A stretch of 10,987 nucleotides of DNA from Muribaculaceae bacterium (GCA_022511505.1 JAFLTK010000025.1:1-10987); one strand, 5' to 3'. Positions 1 to 7,024 are shown, counted from the stretch's first letter. A program made the numbers and translations. Notes: generated from the sequence alone by a model not told the origin.

Positions 1-357
1 AGCAGGCATTCGCTCTAGGTCGCCAATCATTGTCAGGCGCACGTTGTTGCGAATCAAGTCGGGTGTTTCTCGCTCGATTGCTATCACAATCAGTTCCATC
101 AAGGCATCGACCTCGGCCTGAGGACGGTTCCAGTTCTCGGTCGAGAAAGCATACAGCGTCAGAAAACCGATACCGATTTCAGAGGCGGCCTCGGTGATGC
201 GGCGCACGGTGTTGACGCCCTCGACGTGTCCCGCCGAGCGCTCCATGCCTCGCGCCTTGGCCCAACGTCCGTTGCCGTCCATGATGATGGCAACGTGGAC
301 CGGAACGCGGCGAGGGTCTATCTCGCTATACCTTTCAGATAATGCTTCTTGTGACAT
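1..357 (-). CDS. uppS: Isoprenyl transferase / undecaprenyl diphosphate synthase, N-terminal 119 residues (cut by left edge)
   Basis: Seen: reading the minus strand from the ATG at 357 gives 119 residues without a stop to the window edge. The N-terminal third contains HVAIIMDGNGRWAKARG (residues 21-37), the signature of cis-prenyltransferases, with the Mg/pyrophosphate-binding Asp at about residue 27. Further on are GHVEG (43-47, conserved His) and FSTENWNRP (71-79), also diagnostic of the family. Known: the enzyme condenses farnesyl diphosphate with isopentenyl diphosphates in cis to make undecaprenyl diphosphate, the lipid carrier for peptidoglycan and surface polysaccharides, at the cytoplasmic face of the inner membrane. 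Full-length enzymes are about 240-260 residues, so roughly half is missing here because of the window boundary, not because the gene is broken. It follows the DUF6089 gene by 66 bases with no obvious terminator, so co-transcription is likely (inference). Confidence 0.96.
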   Translation of the reverse strand, partial: MSQEALSERYSEIDPRRVPVHVAIIMDGNGRWAKARGMERSAGHVEGVNTVRRITEAASEIGIGFLTLYAFSTENWNRPQAEVDALMELIVIAIERETPDLIRNNVRLTMIGDLERMPA

Positions 358-423
358 ATCTATTTATGTGTCAGCCTCGTGTGGAAGCCGTTGATTGATT
401 TAACTTTAGAGGACGGCGATGGG

Positions 424-1125
424 TCAGTCGATGCGGTGACAGACGACACAACGCGGTCCAAATTCGTAGGATATTGACAGCGTCAACGTTGAGTACCAGT
501 CGGTATTCTTCAGGAACGAACTCTTGATGCCATAAAGGTCGCTCATCGTCGCCCCGTCGAGATGGTCGCCAAAGGCCTTGGCCATCGTCATCTCCACGGC
601 AAGATTGAGGCGCGGTTTAAGTTTGTACTTAAAACCGAAACTCATTGGCAACGAAGCCGCCACAAACATCGAGCCGTCGGCCGACGAAAGAACGGCGCCC
701 AATCCAACCGACATGTAGGGAGTCCAACGGCGCAACCGCTTGTAGGTCTCCCCTACTCCATAGTTGAAGAAATTGAACTCGACACGTGCGCCGAGGTCAT
801 AAATCCACGACTTGAAACTGTAGTGTTCCCCGCCGGGATACACATTTTCAAAGTCTGCGCTGTTGCCACTCAACGATGCTGCCGTCAGCAATCCTCTGAT
901 TGCCCAGCGGTTGTCTATCAAGTAGCGGAACGAGCCGTTGGCCGCAACGCCGGGACGGTGGAACACGTTGGACGTGTTGCCGTCTCCAAGGTAGCCGCTC
1001 ATGCCAATGCCGACTCCAAAATCAAACTTATAACTCTCAACTTCCTGTGCCTTGACGGCTTGGCCGCCAATCAGCACTGTCAGCGTCAACACTATAAGTT
1101 TCAGTATGTTATTTCGTTGCTTCAT
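424..1125 (-). CDS. DUF6089 family outer-membrane-type protein
   Basis: Seen: 233 residues from the ATG at 1125. A signal peptide is evident: basic MKQRNN, a hydrophobic run LKLIVLTLTVLIGG, and a likely cleavage at VKA|QE after residue 26. The rest alternates aromatic/hydrophobic and polar residues with many Gly (FDFGVGIGMSGYLGD, YDLGARVEFNFFNYG, LTLSISYEFGP), as in small outer-membrane beta-barrels. The ending CVVCHRID carries two cysteines. A 12-codon upstream extension would need a TTG start at 1161 and would put a polar stretch before the signal peptide, so 1125 is preferred. Known: DUF6089 genes commonly sit beside uppS/bamA in Bacteroidetes; their function is unassigned. Inference: an envelope protein, possibly linked to surface biogenesis through its uppS neighbour. 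The family assignment rests on sequence feel plus synteny and was not searched. Confidence 0.85.
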   Translation of the reverse strand: MKQRNNILKLIVLTLTVLIGGQAVKAQEVESYKFDFGVGIGMSGYLGDGNTSNVFHRPGVAANGSFRYLIDNRWAIRGLLTAASLSGNSADFENVYPGGEHYSFKSWIYDLGARVEFNFFNYGVGETYKRLRRWTPYMSVGLGAVLSSADGSMFVAASLPMSFGFKYKLKPRLNLAVEMTMAKAFGDHLDGATMSDLYGIKSSFLKNTDWYSTLTLSISYEFGPRCVVCHRID

Positions 1126-1148
1126 TGAGAGAGATTGGTTCTGTTTAC

Positions 1149-1222
1149 TTTCACTATGCAATAAAGAAACGAATTATTTGCAATAAAATTTCACTTTGCA
1201 GCAGATTTTTAACTGTTTTGCA
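1149..1222. repeat. Interleaved short direct repeats in the DUF6242-DUF6089 spacer
   Basis: On the plus strand TTTCACTNTGCA occurs at 1149-1160 and 1189-1200, and TGCAATAAA occurs at 1157-1165 and 1179-1187. TTTGCA is present at 1177-1182, 1195-1200 and 1217-1222, and TATGCA at 1155-1160. The TNTGCA cores are spaced 22, 18 and 22 bases apart, close to two helical turns. They lie just upstream of the DUF6089 start (1125, minus strand), where an operator or promoter would be expected. No exact TAnnTTTG -7 element is present here. A role as an operator is inference only. Confidence 0.45.
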
Positions 1223-1223
1223 A

Positions 1224-2729
1224 TTAATATTGTGGTACAAAGCGTAGTCTGTTAATCACTCCGCGCCACATCTGGGTCATCGCGCGATTGTTTTCGGTCA
1301 TACCGCCGGCAAGGTAGATATAGGGACATTCCCACTCGGTAACGGGCTTGCTTACACGCGTTCCCGGGAGGCTAACAAGTTGATACCATGCCGGTAACTT
1401 GACGTCAAACGAGTCCCACGGTCCAATCGAGCGAACTCCGCCGTCGACTGTCAATGTCGACGAGCAGACAACTACCGATGCGCCGTTAAGTTCGGGCATA
1501 AACGCGGGTAGTTGCATCAACTCGCCGGCCTCGGCCCAGGTGTAGCCTTGGTCGGTCGAGATAAACACCTTGTTGTCCATCGTGCCATAAGAGTCTGCTC
1601 CCCCGAGGGCAAACAGCGTCTCTACCTCGGTCACGGTCCAGCCGGCGCTGACTTTGAACGACTTATAGTTGAACAAGGTCACGCCTTGCAATCCGGGCAT
1701 ATTGGTATTGGTATTAATACAGGCCCACTGTTTGCCGTCCCAACCCCAAGCGGCAGGAGTCAAGGAACCGTCGGCCAATTTGCCACCGATGAGAACGCTA
1801 AACTCGGTATCGCTCCATTTGGTGCCAAAACCCACCATCGTTGACGTTGCCGTAACGGGCATCTTGGCGGGAGTAGCAACTGTGTAACCCGACGGGTAAC
1901 AAACCGTCATAGCGCTCCCGGCGTTATAGCCCACAACCTCGCCGTTGCTGACGCCATAAATCCACGACATAGCCGTGCCGGTCGCGGTCCACGTTTGGCC
2001 TAAATCGGTCGACGTATATGCCTGATTGTAAGCGATGAGGAAAAGAGCGTCGGTTGTAGCAGTTAGAGTATTTACGTTTGCTCCCGCAGGAAGGGTGGCG
2101 CTGTTGATTGTCCAATTGTCGACGGCCGGGTCGGTTGTCGTTGCAACGGTTGCTTCCGTGCCATTGGTCGCAATAAGAACAACGTTGTCCCCCTGTTTAA
2201 CCATTCGTGAGGCGGTTACAGCACTCAGAGTTGTCGGTATATCTCGACGAGCCATGCTGCTCCAACAGAGGGTATCAGGTTCGCTCTTGTGGACGTTGAC
2301 CTGAATCTGGTAACTGGCTGTAAACTCACCGTCGTAGGATGTAATCTTCAGAGTAACAGGACCGTTGCTGAAATCGATACTGTCATTGGGCGTGTCGAGC
2401 AGATGGATGGTAGTGTCGCTTTTGTCAACGCGCGATTGGATAATCTCAACATTTCTAGCCATGTCGGCGCCCACCTTAATCTGTAGGCGGTCGATGCGCG
2501 TGCCCTTGGGGAGCGAGTCGGCGTTGAAGATACGTCGCTCGACCAAGTCGATTGAAAAGAAGACCGAGTCGAGGTTGACGAGCACACTGTCGTTCTTCTG
2601 CAAAGTAAAACTCTTGACTGCAACACTCGAATAACTGTTGTCACCAAGATTTATGTCCTCGCTGTTACATGATGCCACTATCGAGAGCAACATCATTACC
2701 AGCATGTATATAGTCGACTTTCTTGTCAT
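1224..2729 (-). CDS. DUF6242-like lipoprotein with Asp-box beta-propeller region
   Basis: Seen: 501 residues from the ATG at 2729; a slightly longer reading would need a TTG at 2735. The N-terminus MTRKSTIYMLVMMLLSIVAS followed by C is a lipoprotein signal peptide with lipobox VASC, acylated Cys at residue 21. Residues about 30-150 form a beta-rich domain (LDSVFFSIDLVERRIFNADSLPKGT) that I associate with DUF6242. The C-terminal 350 residues contain two Asp-box (BNR-type) motifs, STDLGQTW at about 240-247 and STDQGYTW at about 391-398, which mark beta-propeller blades as in sialidase-like folds. No catalytic sialidase arrangement was recognised. Inference: an exported, membrane-anchored lipoprotein, outer-membrane or periplasmic, with a binding or structural role. 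A -7 promoter element lies 84 bases upstream of the start. The gene is 98 bases from DUF6089 and in the same direction, so the two may share a transcript. Confidence 0.85.
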   Translation of the reverse strand: MTRKSTIYMLVMMLLSIVASCNSEDINLGDNSYSSVAVKSFTLQKNDSVLVNLDSVFFSIDLVERRIFNADSLPKGTRIDRLQIKVGADMARNVEIIQSRVDKSDTTIHLLDTPNDSIDFSNGPVTLKITSYDGEFTASYQIQVNVHKSEPDTLCWSSMARRDIPTTLSAVTASRMVKQGDNVVLIATNGTEATVATTTDPAVDNWTINSATLPAGANVNTLTATTDALFLIAYNQAYTSTDLGQTWTATGTAMSWIYGVSNGEVVGYNAGSAMTVCYPSGYTVATPAKMPVTATSTMVGFGTKWSDTEFSVLIGGKLADGSLTPAAWGWDGKQWACINTNTNMPGLQGVTLFNYKSFKVSAGWTVTEVETLFALGGADSYGTMDNKVFISTDQGYTWAEAGELMQLPAFMPELNGASVVVCSSTLTVDGGVRSIGPWDSFDVKLPAWYQLVSLPGTRVSKPVTEWECPYIYLAGGMTENNRAMTQMWRGVINRLRFVPQY

Positions 2730-2812
2730 TGGCAAGGAATGTTTACATTTATTATTAGCGCAACCCGCGGTCTGTGTATTAACGCCGCAACCGTAGGCGC
2801 AGTTTCAACGCG

Positions 2813-2846
2813 CAAAGTTAGCAAAAAATTTTTGAATTATCTCAAA
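2813..2846 (-). promoter_or_regulatory. Possible Bacteroidetes-type promoter for the DUF6242 gene
   Basis: The minus strand reads TAACTTTG at 2820-2813, an exact match to the TAnnTTTG -7 consensus. A TTTG lies upstream at 2846-2843, but the 22-base spacer is longer than the usual 19-21, so the -33 part is weaker. Transcription would begin near 2806, leaving a leader of about 77 bases before the ATG at 2729. Confidence 0.5.
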
Positions 2847-2945
2847 AAAAATCGCGATGCTTCAACTTTTGAGCCAAAACCGCTCGTGAAATTTCTTGAC
2901 AGTTATCAAAAGGGAAAAATTAAGCGAAAAAAAGAGGAGATGAAA

Positions 2946-2975
2946 TTGTTTTCACGTCAAAAATTGCTACCTTTG
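2946..2975 (+). promoter_or_regulatory. Bacteroidetes-type promoter for prs
   Basis: TTG at 2946-2948 is followed after exactly 19 bases by TACCTTTG at 2968-2975, matching the TTTG-N19-21-TAnnTTTG consensus of the Bacteroidetes primary sigma factor (the first T of the -33 box is an A). The start site would be near 2982, giving a leader of about 30 bases before the prs ATG at 3013. Confidence 0.75.
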
Positions 2976-3012
2976 CGGTCGATTTCTACATCTATTCTAT
3001 ACATCCTTTACA

Positions 3013-3954
3013 ATGGAAAATAGTTTACCCCCGTTTAAGGTTTTTGCCGGCACTCGGTCACGCTACATCGCCGATGAAATCTGCAAAGAGTTGGGCGTTG
3101 AACTTGGTAAAATGAACATTCAACACTTTGCCGACGGCGAGTTTGAAGTGTCGTTTGAAGAGTCAATCCGCGGTTGTGAAGTGTATCTGGTCCAGTCGAC
3201 GTTCCCCAACAGTGACAACCTCATGGAACTGTTGCTGATGATTGACGCTGCCAAGCGAGCCTCGGCTAAGTCTACAATCGCTGTAATGCCCTACTTTGGC
3301 TGGGCACGTCAAGACCGCAAGGACAAGCCCCGCGTGTCAATTGCCGCAAAACTTGTTGCCGACCTGCTAAGCGCTGCCGGTGTTGACCGCGTTATCACCA
3401 TGGACCTGCATGCCGACCAGATTCAAGGTTTCTTCAACGTTCCCGTTGACCACCTCTATGGCTCGTCGGTTTTCATCCCCTACATCGAGTCGCTCCATCT
3501 CGAGGACATGGTAATTGCCACGCCCGACGTCGGTGGTGCAAAGCGTGCCAACAACTATGCCAAGTATTTCAACGTGCCCCTCGTGCTTTGCCACAAACAG
3601 CGCGCCAAGGCCAACGTTGTTGCCCGCATGACCGTCATTGGCGACGTTCAGGACAAAAACGTCATTCTCATCGACGACATGGTCGACACCGCCGGCACAA
3701 TCACTAAGGCCGCCGACCTGATGTTTGAGAAAGGCGCTAAGAGCGTTCGCGCCCTCGCCTCCCACGCCATCATGAGCGACCCGGCAACAACCCGCGTCGA
3801 GGAATCGGCTCTGACCGAGATGATTTTCACCAACTCGATTCCCTACAACAAGGATTGTAAAAAGTGTACCATCCTCTCGGTGGCCAAACTGATTGCCGAC
3901 ACCATTCGCCGCGTTCACACCAACCAATCGATTTCATCCCAATACCTTATTTGA
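3013..3954 (+). CDS. prs: Ribose-phosphate pyrophosphokinase (PRPP synthase)
   Basis: Seen: 313 residues, the usual length for class I PRPP synthases. In order: FADGEFEV (39-46) and the N-terminal PRTase-like domain; PYFGWARQDRKDKPR (93-107), the ATP-binding segment; DLHADQIQGFF (131-141) with the metal-binding His133; the flexible-loop region HKQRAKANV (194-202); and NVILIDDMVDTAGTI (216-230), the ribose-5-phosphate/PRPP-binding loop. Known: a cytosolic hexamer that transfers pyrophosphate from ATP to ribose 5-phosphate, giving PRPP for purine, pyrimidine, NAD, His and Trp synthesis. Inference: it is transcribed alone from the promoter at 2946-2975, since a stem-loop and a 229-base spacer follow it. 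All key motifs appear intact. Confidence 0.98.
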   Translation: MENSLPPFKVFAGTRSRYIADEICKELGVELGKMNIQHFADGEFEVSFEESIRGCEVYLVQSTFPNSDNLMELLLMIDAAKRASAKSTIAVMPYFGWARQDRKDKPRVSIAAKLVADLLSAAGVDRVITMDLHADQIQGFFNVPVDHLYGSSVFIPYIESLHLEDMVIATPDVGGAKRANNYAKYFNVPLVLCHKQRAKANVVARMTVIGDVQDKNVILIDDMVDTAGTITKAADLMFEKGAKSVRALASHAIMSDPATTRVEESALTEMIFTNSIPYNKDCKKCTILSVAKLIADTIRRVHTNQSISSQYLI

Positions 3955-3988
3955 CGCGCGCCTCCCGAGGGCCGTCAATCTGCTCCTC

Positions 3989-4033
3989 GCGACCGTGAAA
4001 CCGACTTGCTCTAAAGCCGGGTTCCACGGTCGC
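3989..4033 (+). terminator. Stem-loop after prs, possible transcript end
   Basis: GCGACCGTG at 3989-3997 is the exact reverse complement of CACGGTCGC at 4025-4033. The arms continue inward with partial pairing (AACC with GGTT, CTT with AAG), making a long imperfect hairpin 35 bases after the prs stop. The following bases, TGTTACTATT, are not a proper U-tract, so this could be a 3'-end protecting structure and not a true intrinsic terminator. Confidence 0.4.
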
Positions 4034-4075
4034 TGTTACTATTAAATCAATCAACCTTTGCTTCCGCTCAAGTTG

Positions 4076-4100
4076 AAGTTGAAAGTATAACTTTTAACTT
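4076..4100 (+). repeat. Small inverted repeat in the peptidase leader
   Basis: AAGTTGAAAG at 4076-4085 can pair with CTTTTAACTT at 4091-4100 around the loop TATAA, ten pairs including one G-U. The left arm is part of a duplicated AGTTGA unit (4071-4082). The right arm overlaps the start of the heptad array, so this hairpin and the array are probably one structured leader (inference). Confidence 0.4.
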
Positions 4101-4172
4101 TAAACTCTAAACTGTAAAACTCTAACCTATAAACTTTTAATTTAAGTTTCGCTCGCGAAACTTAAATTAAAA
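4086..4172 (+). repeat. Heptad array plus 17-bp perfect hairpin upstream of the peptidase gene (copy 1)
   Basis: Positions 4086-4135 consist of degenerate NTAAACT units: TATAACT, TTTAACT, TTAAACT, CTAAACT, GTAAAACT, CTAACC, TATAAACT. A perfect inverted repeat follows directly, TTTTAATTTAAGTTTCG (4135-4151), loop CTCG, and its exact complement at 4156-4172. It ends 11 bases before the ATG at 4184. A related element, sharing 18 identical bases and the hairpin core TTCG-CNNG-CGAA, precedes the next gene at 6331-6376. Function unknown. Possibilities are an mRNA 5' structure that affects stability or initiation, a protein-binding site, or a dispersed repeat family. Confidence 0.75.
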
Positions 4173-4183
4173 CAACCATTACT

Positions 4184-6277
4184 ATGAACCATCTCAAAAC
4201 CTTACTAATGTCAACCTCGCTACTGGCCGGCACTATGGCTGCCGTTGCCGCCGATGACGACAACATCATCGAGCGCCCTGACTTCACTCCCGTCGACGGG
4301 CAGTATTCCATCGAGGTGCTCGAGGCCCTGGGCCGTGTAGGCAATCCCGTTGTGTCACCCGACGGCAAAAAAGTTCTCTATGGCGTTTCCTACGAAAGCG
4401 TTGAGCAAAACCGTTCAAACCTTGACCTCTATGTCATGGATGTCAACGGCGCCAATAAATCGCGCCTTACTCGCACTCCCAAGAGCGAGCAGGGAGCAAC
4501 ATGGATTGACGGCGGCCGTCGCATCGCCTTCATCTACCCGTCGACCGACGACCTGCCCCAACTCTGGGTAATGGATGCCGACGGCACAAACCGCCGCTGT
4601 GTCTCCAACGTTGAAAAGGGAATCCAAGGTTTCCTCTTTTCGCCTGACCAAAAGCACGTTCTGATGATTGGCTCGGTTAAATATTCGCGCGACGCTGTCG
4701 ATGTGTTCCCCGACCTGCCCAAAGCAACCGGCCGTGTAATCGACGACCTGATGTATAAACACTGGGACGAGTGGGTAACCGAGATTCCCCACCCCCTGAT
4801 CGGCGACTTTGACGGCGAACAGGTCTCCGGCGTTCGCGATATCATGCAGGACGAACCGTTTGAATCGCCCATGAAGCCGTTTGGCGGCATTGAGTCATTC
4901 GCATGGTCGCCCGACAGCCGCGAATTGATTTATGTGTCGCGCAAAAAGACCGGCATGGATTATGCCCTGTCGACCAACAGCGACCTCTACATCTATGACC
5001 TCGCAAGCGGTACCACTCGCAATATGACCGAGGGCATGATGGGATATGACACTTGCCCCGCCTATTCGCCTGACGGCAAGTGGATTGCATGGCTGTCGAT
5101 GGAACATGACGGCTATGAGAGCGACAAAAATCGCATCATGGTGATGGACCGCGCAACCGGCGTCAAAACCGACCTCACTGCCGACTGGGATTACACCGTC
5201 GACGCTATCTGCTGGAACCCTGACTCCAAGTCAATCTACTTTATCGCGCCCAAAGATGGCGTAACCCCCATTTTCTCGATTGACCTCAAGAAACACGAGG
5301 TTAAGACGGTTGCAACCGGCGTTTGTGACTACGCAGCTCTCGCACCCGTCGACGCCAAGACGCTTCTGACCGTTCGCCACTCGATGCTTGCTCCCAACGA
5401 AATATTCAGCATCGACGCCAAGGGCAGAATCACTCAGCTGACCGACGTTAACTCGGCTCTCCTTGCACAGGTGAAAATGCCTACCGTCGAGGCTCGCATG
5501 GTCCCGACTACCGACGGCAAGCAGATGCTGACATGGGTTGTATACCCGCCCGAGTTTGACGCGTCAAAAACCTATCCGTCAATCCTTTACTGTCAGGGTG
5601 GCCCGCAATCGGCCGTCAGCCAGTTCTTCAGTTATCGCTGGAACCTCGCCCTGATGGCGGCCAACGGCTACATCGTTATCGCCCCCAACCGCCGCGGACT
5701 TCCCGGCTTTGGCACCGAGTGGAACGCCCAGATTTCGGGCGACTATCCCGGCCAGAACATGAAGGACTACCTGAGCGCCGTCGACGACATGAAGAAAGAA
5801 AGTTACATTGACCCCGACCGCATCGGCGCCGTCGGTGCAAGTTACGGCGGTTTCTCGGTCTACTGGCTTGCCGGTAACCACGACAACCGTTTCAAATGTT
5901 TTATCGCCCACGCCGGTATCTTCAACACCGAGGCTCAGTATCTCGAGACCGAAGAAATGTGGTTTGCAAACTGGGACCTCGGCGGTCCGTTCTGGGACAA
6001 GAACAATCCCGTCGCCGCCCGCACTTTCGCGTCGTCGCCCCACAAGTTTGTTGACCGCTGGAACACCCCCATCCTTGTCACCCACGGTGAATATGACTTC
6101 CGCATCCTCGCTTCTCAAGGCATGATGGCGTTCAACGCCGCCCGCCTGCGCGGTGTTCCCGCCGAGATGCTCATCTTCCCCGATGAAAACCACTGGATTC
6201 TCAAGCCCCAGAATGCAGTCATGTGGCAACGTGTCTTCTTCCGTTGGCTTGACCGCTGGCTCAAAGACCAAAAATAA
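4184..6277 (+). CDS. Secreted S9 family prolyl-oligopeptidase-type peptidase (DPP5-like)
   Basis: Seen: 697 residues. Residues 1-22 are a signal peptide (MNHLKTLLMSTSLLAGTMAAVA, cleavage likely before ADDD). Residues about 40-430 carry repeated propeller-blade motifs such as VVSPDGKKVLY, FSPDQKHVL, WSPDSRELIY and YSPDGKWIAW, plus YKHWDEW (191-197), which is typical of the DPP5/acylaminoacyl-peptidase branch. The C-terminal alpha/beta-hydrolase has QGGPQS (471-476, oxyanion region), nucleophile Ser553 in GASYGG, Asp638 in HGEYDFR and His670 in ENHW. The catalytic triad is complete. Known: such enzymes remove dipeptides from the N-terminus of oligopeptides in the periplasm; P. gingivalis DPP5 has similar length. 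Inference: peptide scavenging. The exact substrate preference cannot be read from sequence. Preceded by a structured leader and followed by a GC-rich hairpin. Confidence 0.95.
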   Translation: MNHLKTLLMSTSLLAGTMAAVAADDDNIIERPDFTPVDGQYSIEVLEALGRVGNPVVSPDGKKVLYGVSYESVEQNRSNLDLYVMDVNGANKSRLTRTPKSEQGATWIDGGRRIAFIYPSTDDLPQLWVMDADGTNRRCVSNVEKGIQGFLFSPDQKHVLMIGSVKYSRDAVDVFPDLPKATGRVIDDLMYKHWDEWVTEIPHPLIGDFDGEQVSGVRDIMQDEPFESPMKPFGGIESFAWSPDSRELIYVSRKKTGMDYALSTNSDLYIYDLASGTTRNMTEGMMGYDTCPAYSPDGKWIAWLSMEHDGYESDKNRIMVMDRATGVKTDLTADWDYTVDAICWNPDSKSIYFIAPKDGVTPIFSIDLKKHEVKTVATGVCDYAALAPVDAKTLLTVRHSMLAPNEIFSIDAKGRITQLTDVNSALLAQVKMPTVEARMVPTTDGKQMLTWVVYPPEFDASKTYPSILYCQGGPQSAVSQFFSYRWNLALMAANGYIVIAPNRRGLPGFGTEWNAQISGDYPGQNMKDYLSAVDDMKKESYIDPDRIGAVGASYGGFSVYWLAGNHDNRFKCFIAHAGIFNTEAQYLETEEMWFANWDLGGPFWDKNNPVAARTFASSPHKFVDRWNTPILVTHGEYDFRILASQGMMAFNAARLRGVPAEMLIFPDENHWILKPQNAVMWQRVFFRWLDRWLKDQK

Positions 6278-6297
6278 TATTTTGCATAAACCCCGTT

Positions 6298-6330
6298 GCC
6301 GCCGGCCTTGCGTCAAGTAGGACCGGCGGC
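6298..6330 (+). terminator. GC-rich stem-loop after the peptidase gene
   Basis: GCCGCCGG at 6298-6305 and CCGGCGGC at 6323-6330 form an exact 8-bp GC stem with a 17-base loop, 20 bases after the peptidase stop codon. TTAAACTTT follows, only moderately T-rich. This is a plausible intrinsic terminator or 3'-end structure, and it abuts the second heptad/hairpin element. Confidence 0.55.
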
Positions 6331-6376
6331 TTAAACTTTAAACTCTAAACTTTAATTTTCGCCTGCGAAAATTAAA
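6331..6376 (+). repeat. Heptad array plus 11-bp perfect hairpin upstream of the DUF6155 gene (copy 2)
   Basis: Three NTAAACT-like units at 6332-6351 (TAAACT, TTAAACT, CTAAACT) run into TTTAATTTTCG (6351-6361), loop CCTG, and CGAAAATTAAA (6366-6376), a perfect 11-bp stem. It ends 9 bases before the ATG at 6386. AACTTTAAACTCTAAACT at 6334-6351 is identical to 4096-4113 in copy 1, and the loop-closing core TTCG-CNNG-CGAA is shared although the stems differ in length and sequence. Confidence 0.75.
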
Positions 6377-6385
6377 TTCCCCGCC

Positions 6386-6922
6386 ATGTCTAAAACGCAA
6401 CTACGCAAAGAGTTAGCCAACTTTGACGCACAAAAGTTACGCGAGATTATCCTCGACCTCTATGACGCACGCAAGGAGGCCAAGGACTACCTTGAGTTTT
6501 TCATCAACCCCGATGTCGACAAAAAGATGGAGGCTGTCACCGTTTTGCTGTCAAAAGAGATAGGGCGAGTGAAACGTCGTCTCGTCTCGCCACGCTGGTC
6601 CCGCGTCAACCAAATCATCCGTGATTTTCAGTCACTCAATCCGGGTGCAGAATATGTGCTCAAGATGTATTGGGCTGCCGTCAGAATGGCTATGGACGAG
6701 CGCGCGGCCTACTATGTCAGCGCTTCGTTTGACAACGGCCTATACAAACTATTTGAAAAAATGCTTCAATACGGCGACAGGAATCAAGTGCTCGACACGC
6801 TCCTCAATGACATCCTATTAGTCTTTGACAAATATTCAGAGTCCCGCAATCGCGACGTGCGCAACATCACAGCCGACTTCCGCCATACCCTCTCTACCTT
6901 CCAGTCCACCCTCCGCCCTTAA
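6386..6922 (+). CDS. DUF6155 family protein
   Basis: Seen: 178 residues with no signal peptide or membrane segment, so probably cytoplasmic. It is rich in charged residues and predicted mostly helical. The opening MSKTQLRKELANFDAQKLREIILDLYDARKEAKDYLEFFINP resembles the DUF6155 family as I remember it, with a conserved L-x-x-x-I-L-D-L-Y pattern at about 18-27 and a YLEFFINPD segment at about 36-44. No catalytic or nucleic-acid-binding motif was recognised. Known: the family is uncharacterised. The gene stands alone, preceded by the copy 2 heptad/hairpin element and followed by a spacer with a new promoter (6994-7024). Function unknown. Confidence 0.82.
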   Translation: MSKTQLRKELANFDAQKLREIILDLYDARKEAKDYLEFFINPDVDKKMEAVTVLLSKEIGRVKRRLVSPRWSRVNQIIRDFQSLNPGAEYVLKMYWAAVRMAMDERAAYYVSASFDNGLYKLFEKMLQYGDRNQVLDTLLNDILLVFDKYSESRNRDVRNITADFRHTLSTFQSTLRP

Positions 6923-6993
6923 CCAGCTGCTCGGCACCACCTTCTTCACATTCTACATACATATTCTACAACACATTCTCCACATTCCGCAAA

Positions 6994-7024
6994 TTTGTTT
7001 TTTGATCGAGAATGCTTATATTTG
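6994..7024 (+). promoter_or_regulatory. Bacteroidetes-type promoter for the SH3b protein gene
   Basis: TTTG at 6994-6997, a 19-base spacer, then TATATTTG at 7017-7024: an exact match to the TTTG-N19-TAnnTTTG consensus. Transcription would start near 7031, 23 bases before the ATG at 7054. An in-frame ATG at 7012 falls inside the promoter, so it cannot be the start for this transcript. Confidence 0.8.

Larger units (their letters stand above)
2730..3012. other. Divergent intergenic region between DUF6242 and prs
   Basis: This 283-base spacer separates two genes that point away from each other. It is strongly A-rich in its right half, with A runs near 2823-2828, 2844-2850 and 2930-2936. It contains one candidate promoter in each direction (minus -7 at 2813-2820, plus promoter at 2946-2975). 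A 94-codon open frame crosses most of it, but it would run through both promoters and into the prs start and has low-complexity Lys/Leu/Ser content, so it is not called. No RNA gene or riboswitch was recognised. Confidence 0.6.

Noticed and set aside
562..1128. 188-residue plus-strand open frame opposite the DUF6089 gene
   Set aside because: The minus strand encodes a protein with a clear signal peptide and barrel-like pattern; the plus-strand frame shows no domain and has no promoter-like sequence before it.
1126..1161. 12-codon N-terminal extension of the DUF6089 protein
   Set aside because: It depends on a TTG start and adds a polar stretch in front of a well-formed signal peptide.
2739..3023. 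94-residue plus-strand open frame before prs
   Set aside because: It runs through both candidate promoters of the divergent region, overlaps the prs start, is dominated by A-rich low-complexity codons and resembles no family.
3367..3927. 186-residue minus-strand open frame opposite prs
   Set aside because: The plus-strand prs motifs are intact and continuous; this frame is Gly/Val/Asn-rich as expected for the reverse complement of a coding region.
4053..4060. AACCTTTG as a -7 promoter element for the peptidase gene
   Set aside because: It matches seven of eight bases of TAnnTTTG, but no TTG lies 19-21 bases upstream, so it is too weak to call.
4086..4135. Heptad array considered as a CRISPR array or telomere-like sequence
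   Set aside because: Units are 6-8 bases, degenerate and without spacers, so it is not CRISPR; a short internal array before a gene gives no support for a telomere.
5579..6316. 245-residue minus-strand open frame opposite the peptidase gene
   Set aside because: It is the mirror of the GC-rich codon usage of the peptidase C-terminal domain, which has a complete catalytic triad on the plus strand; the antisense product has no recognisable domain.
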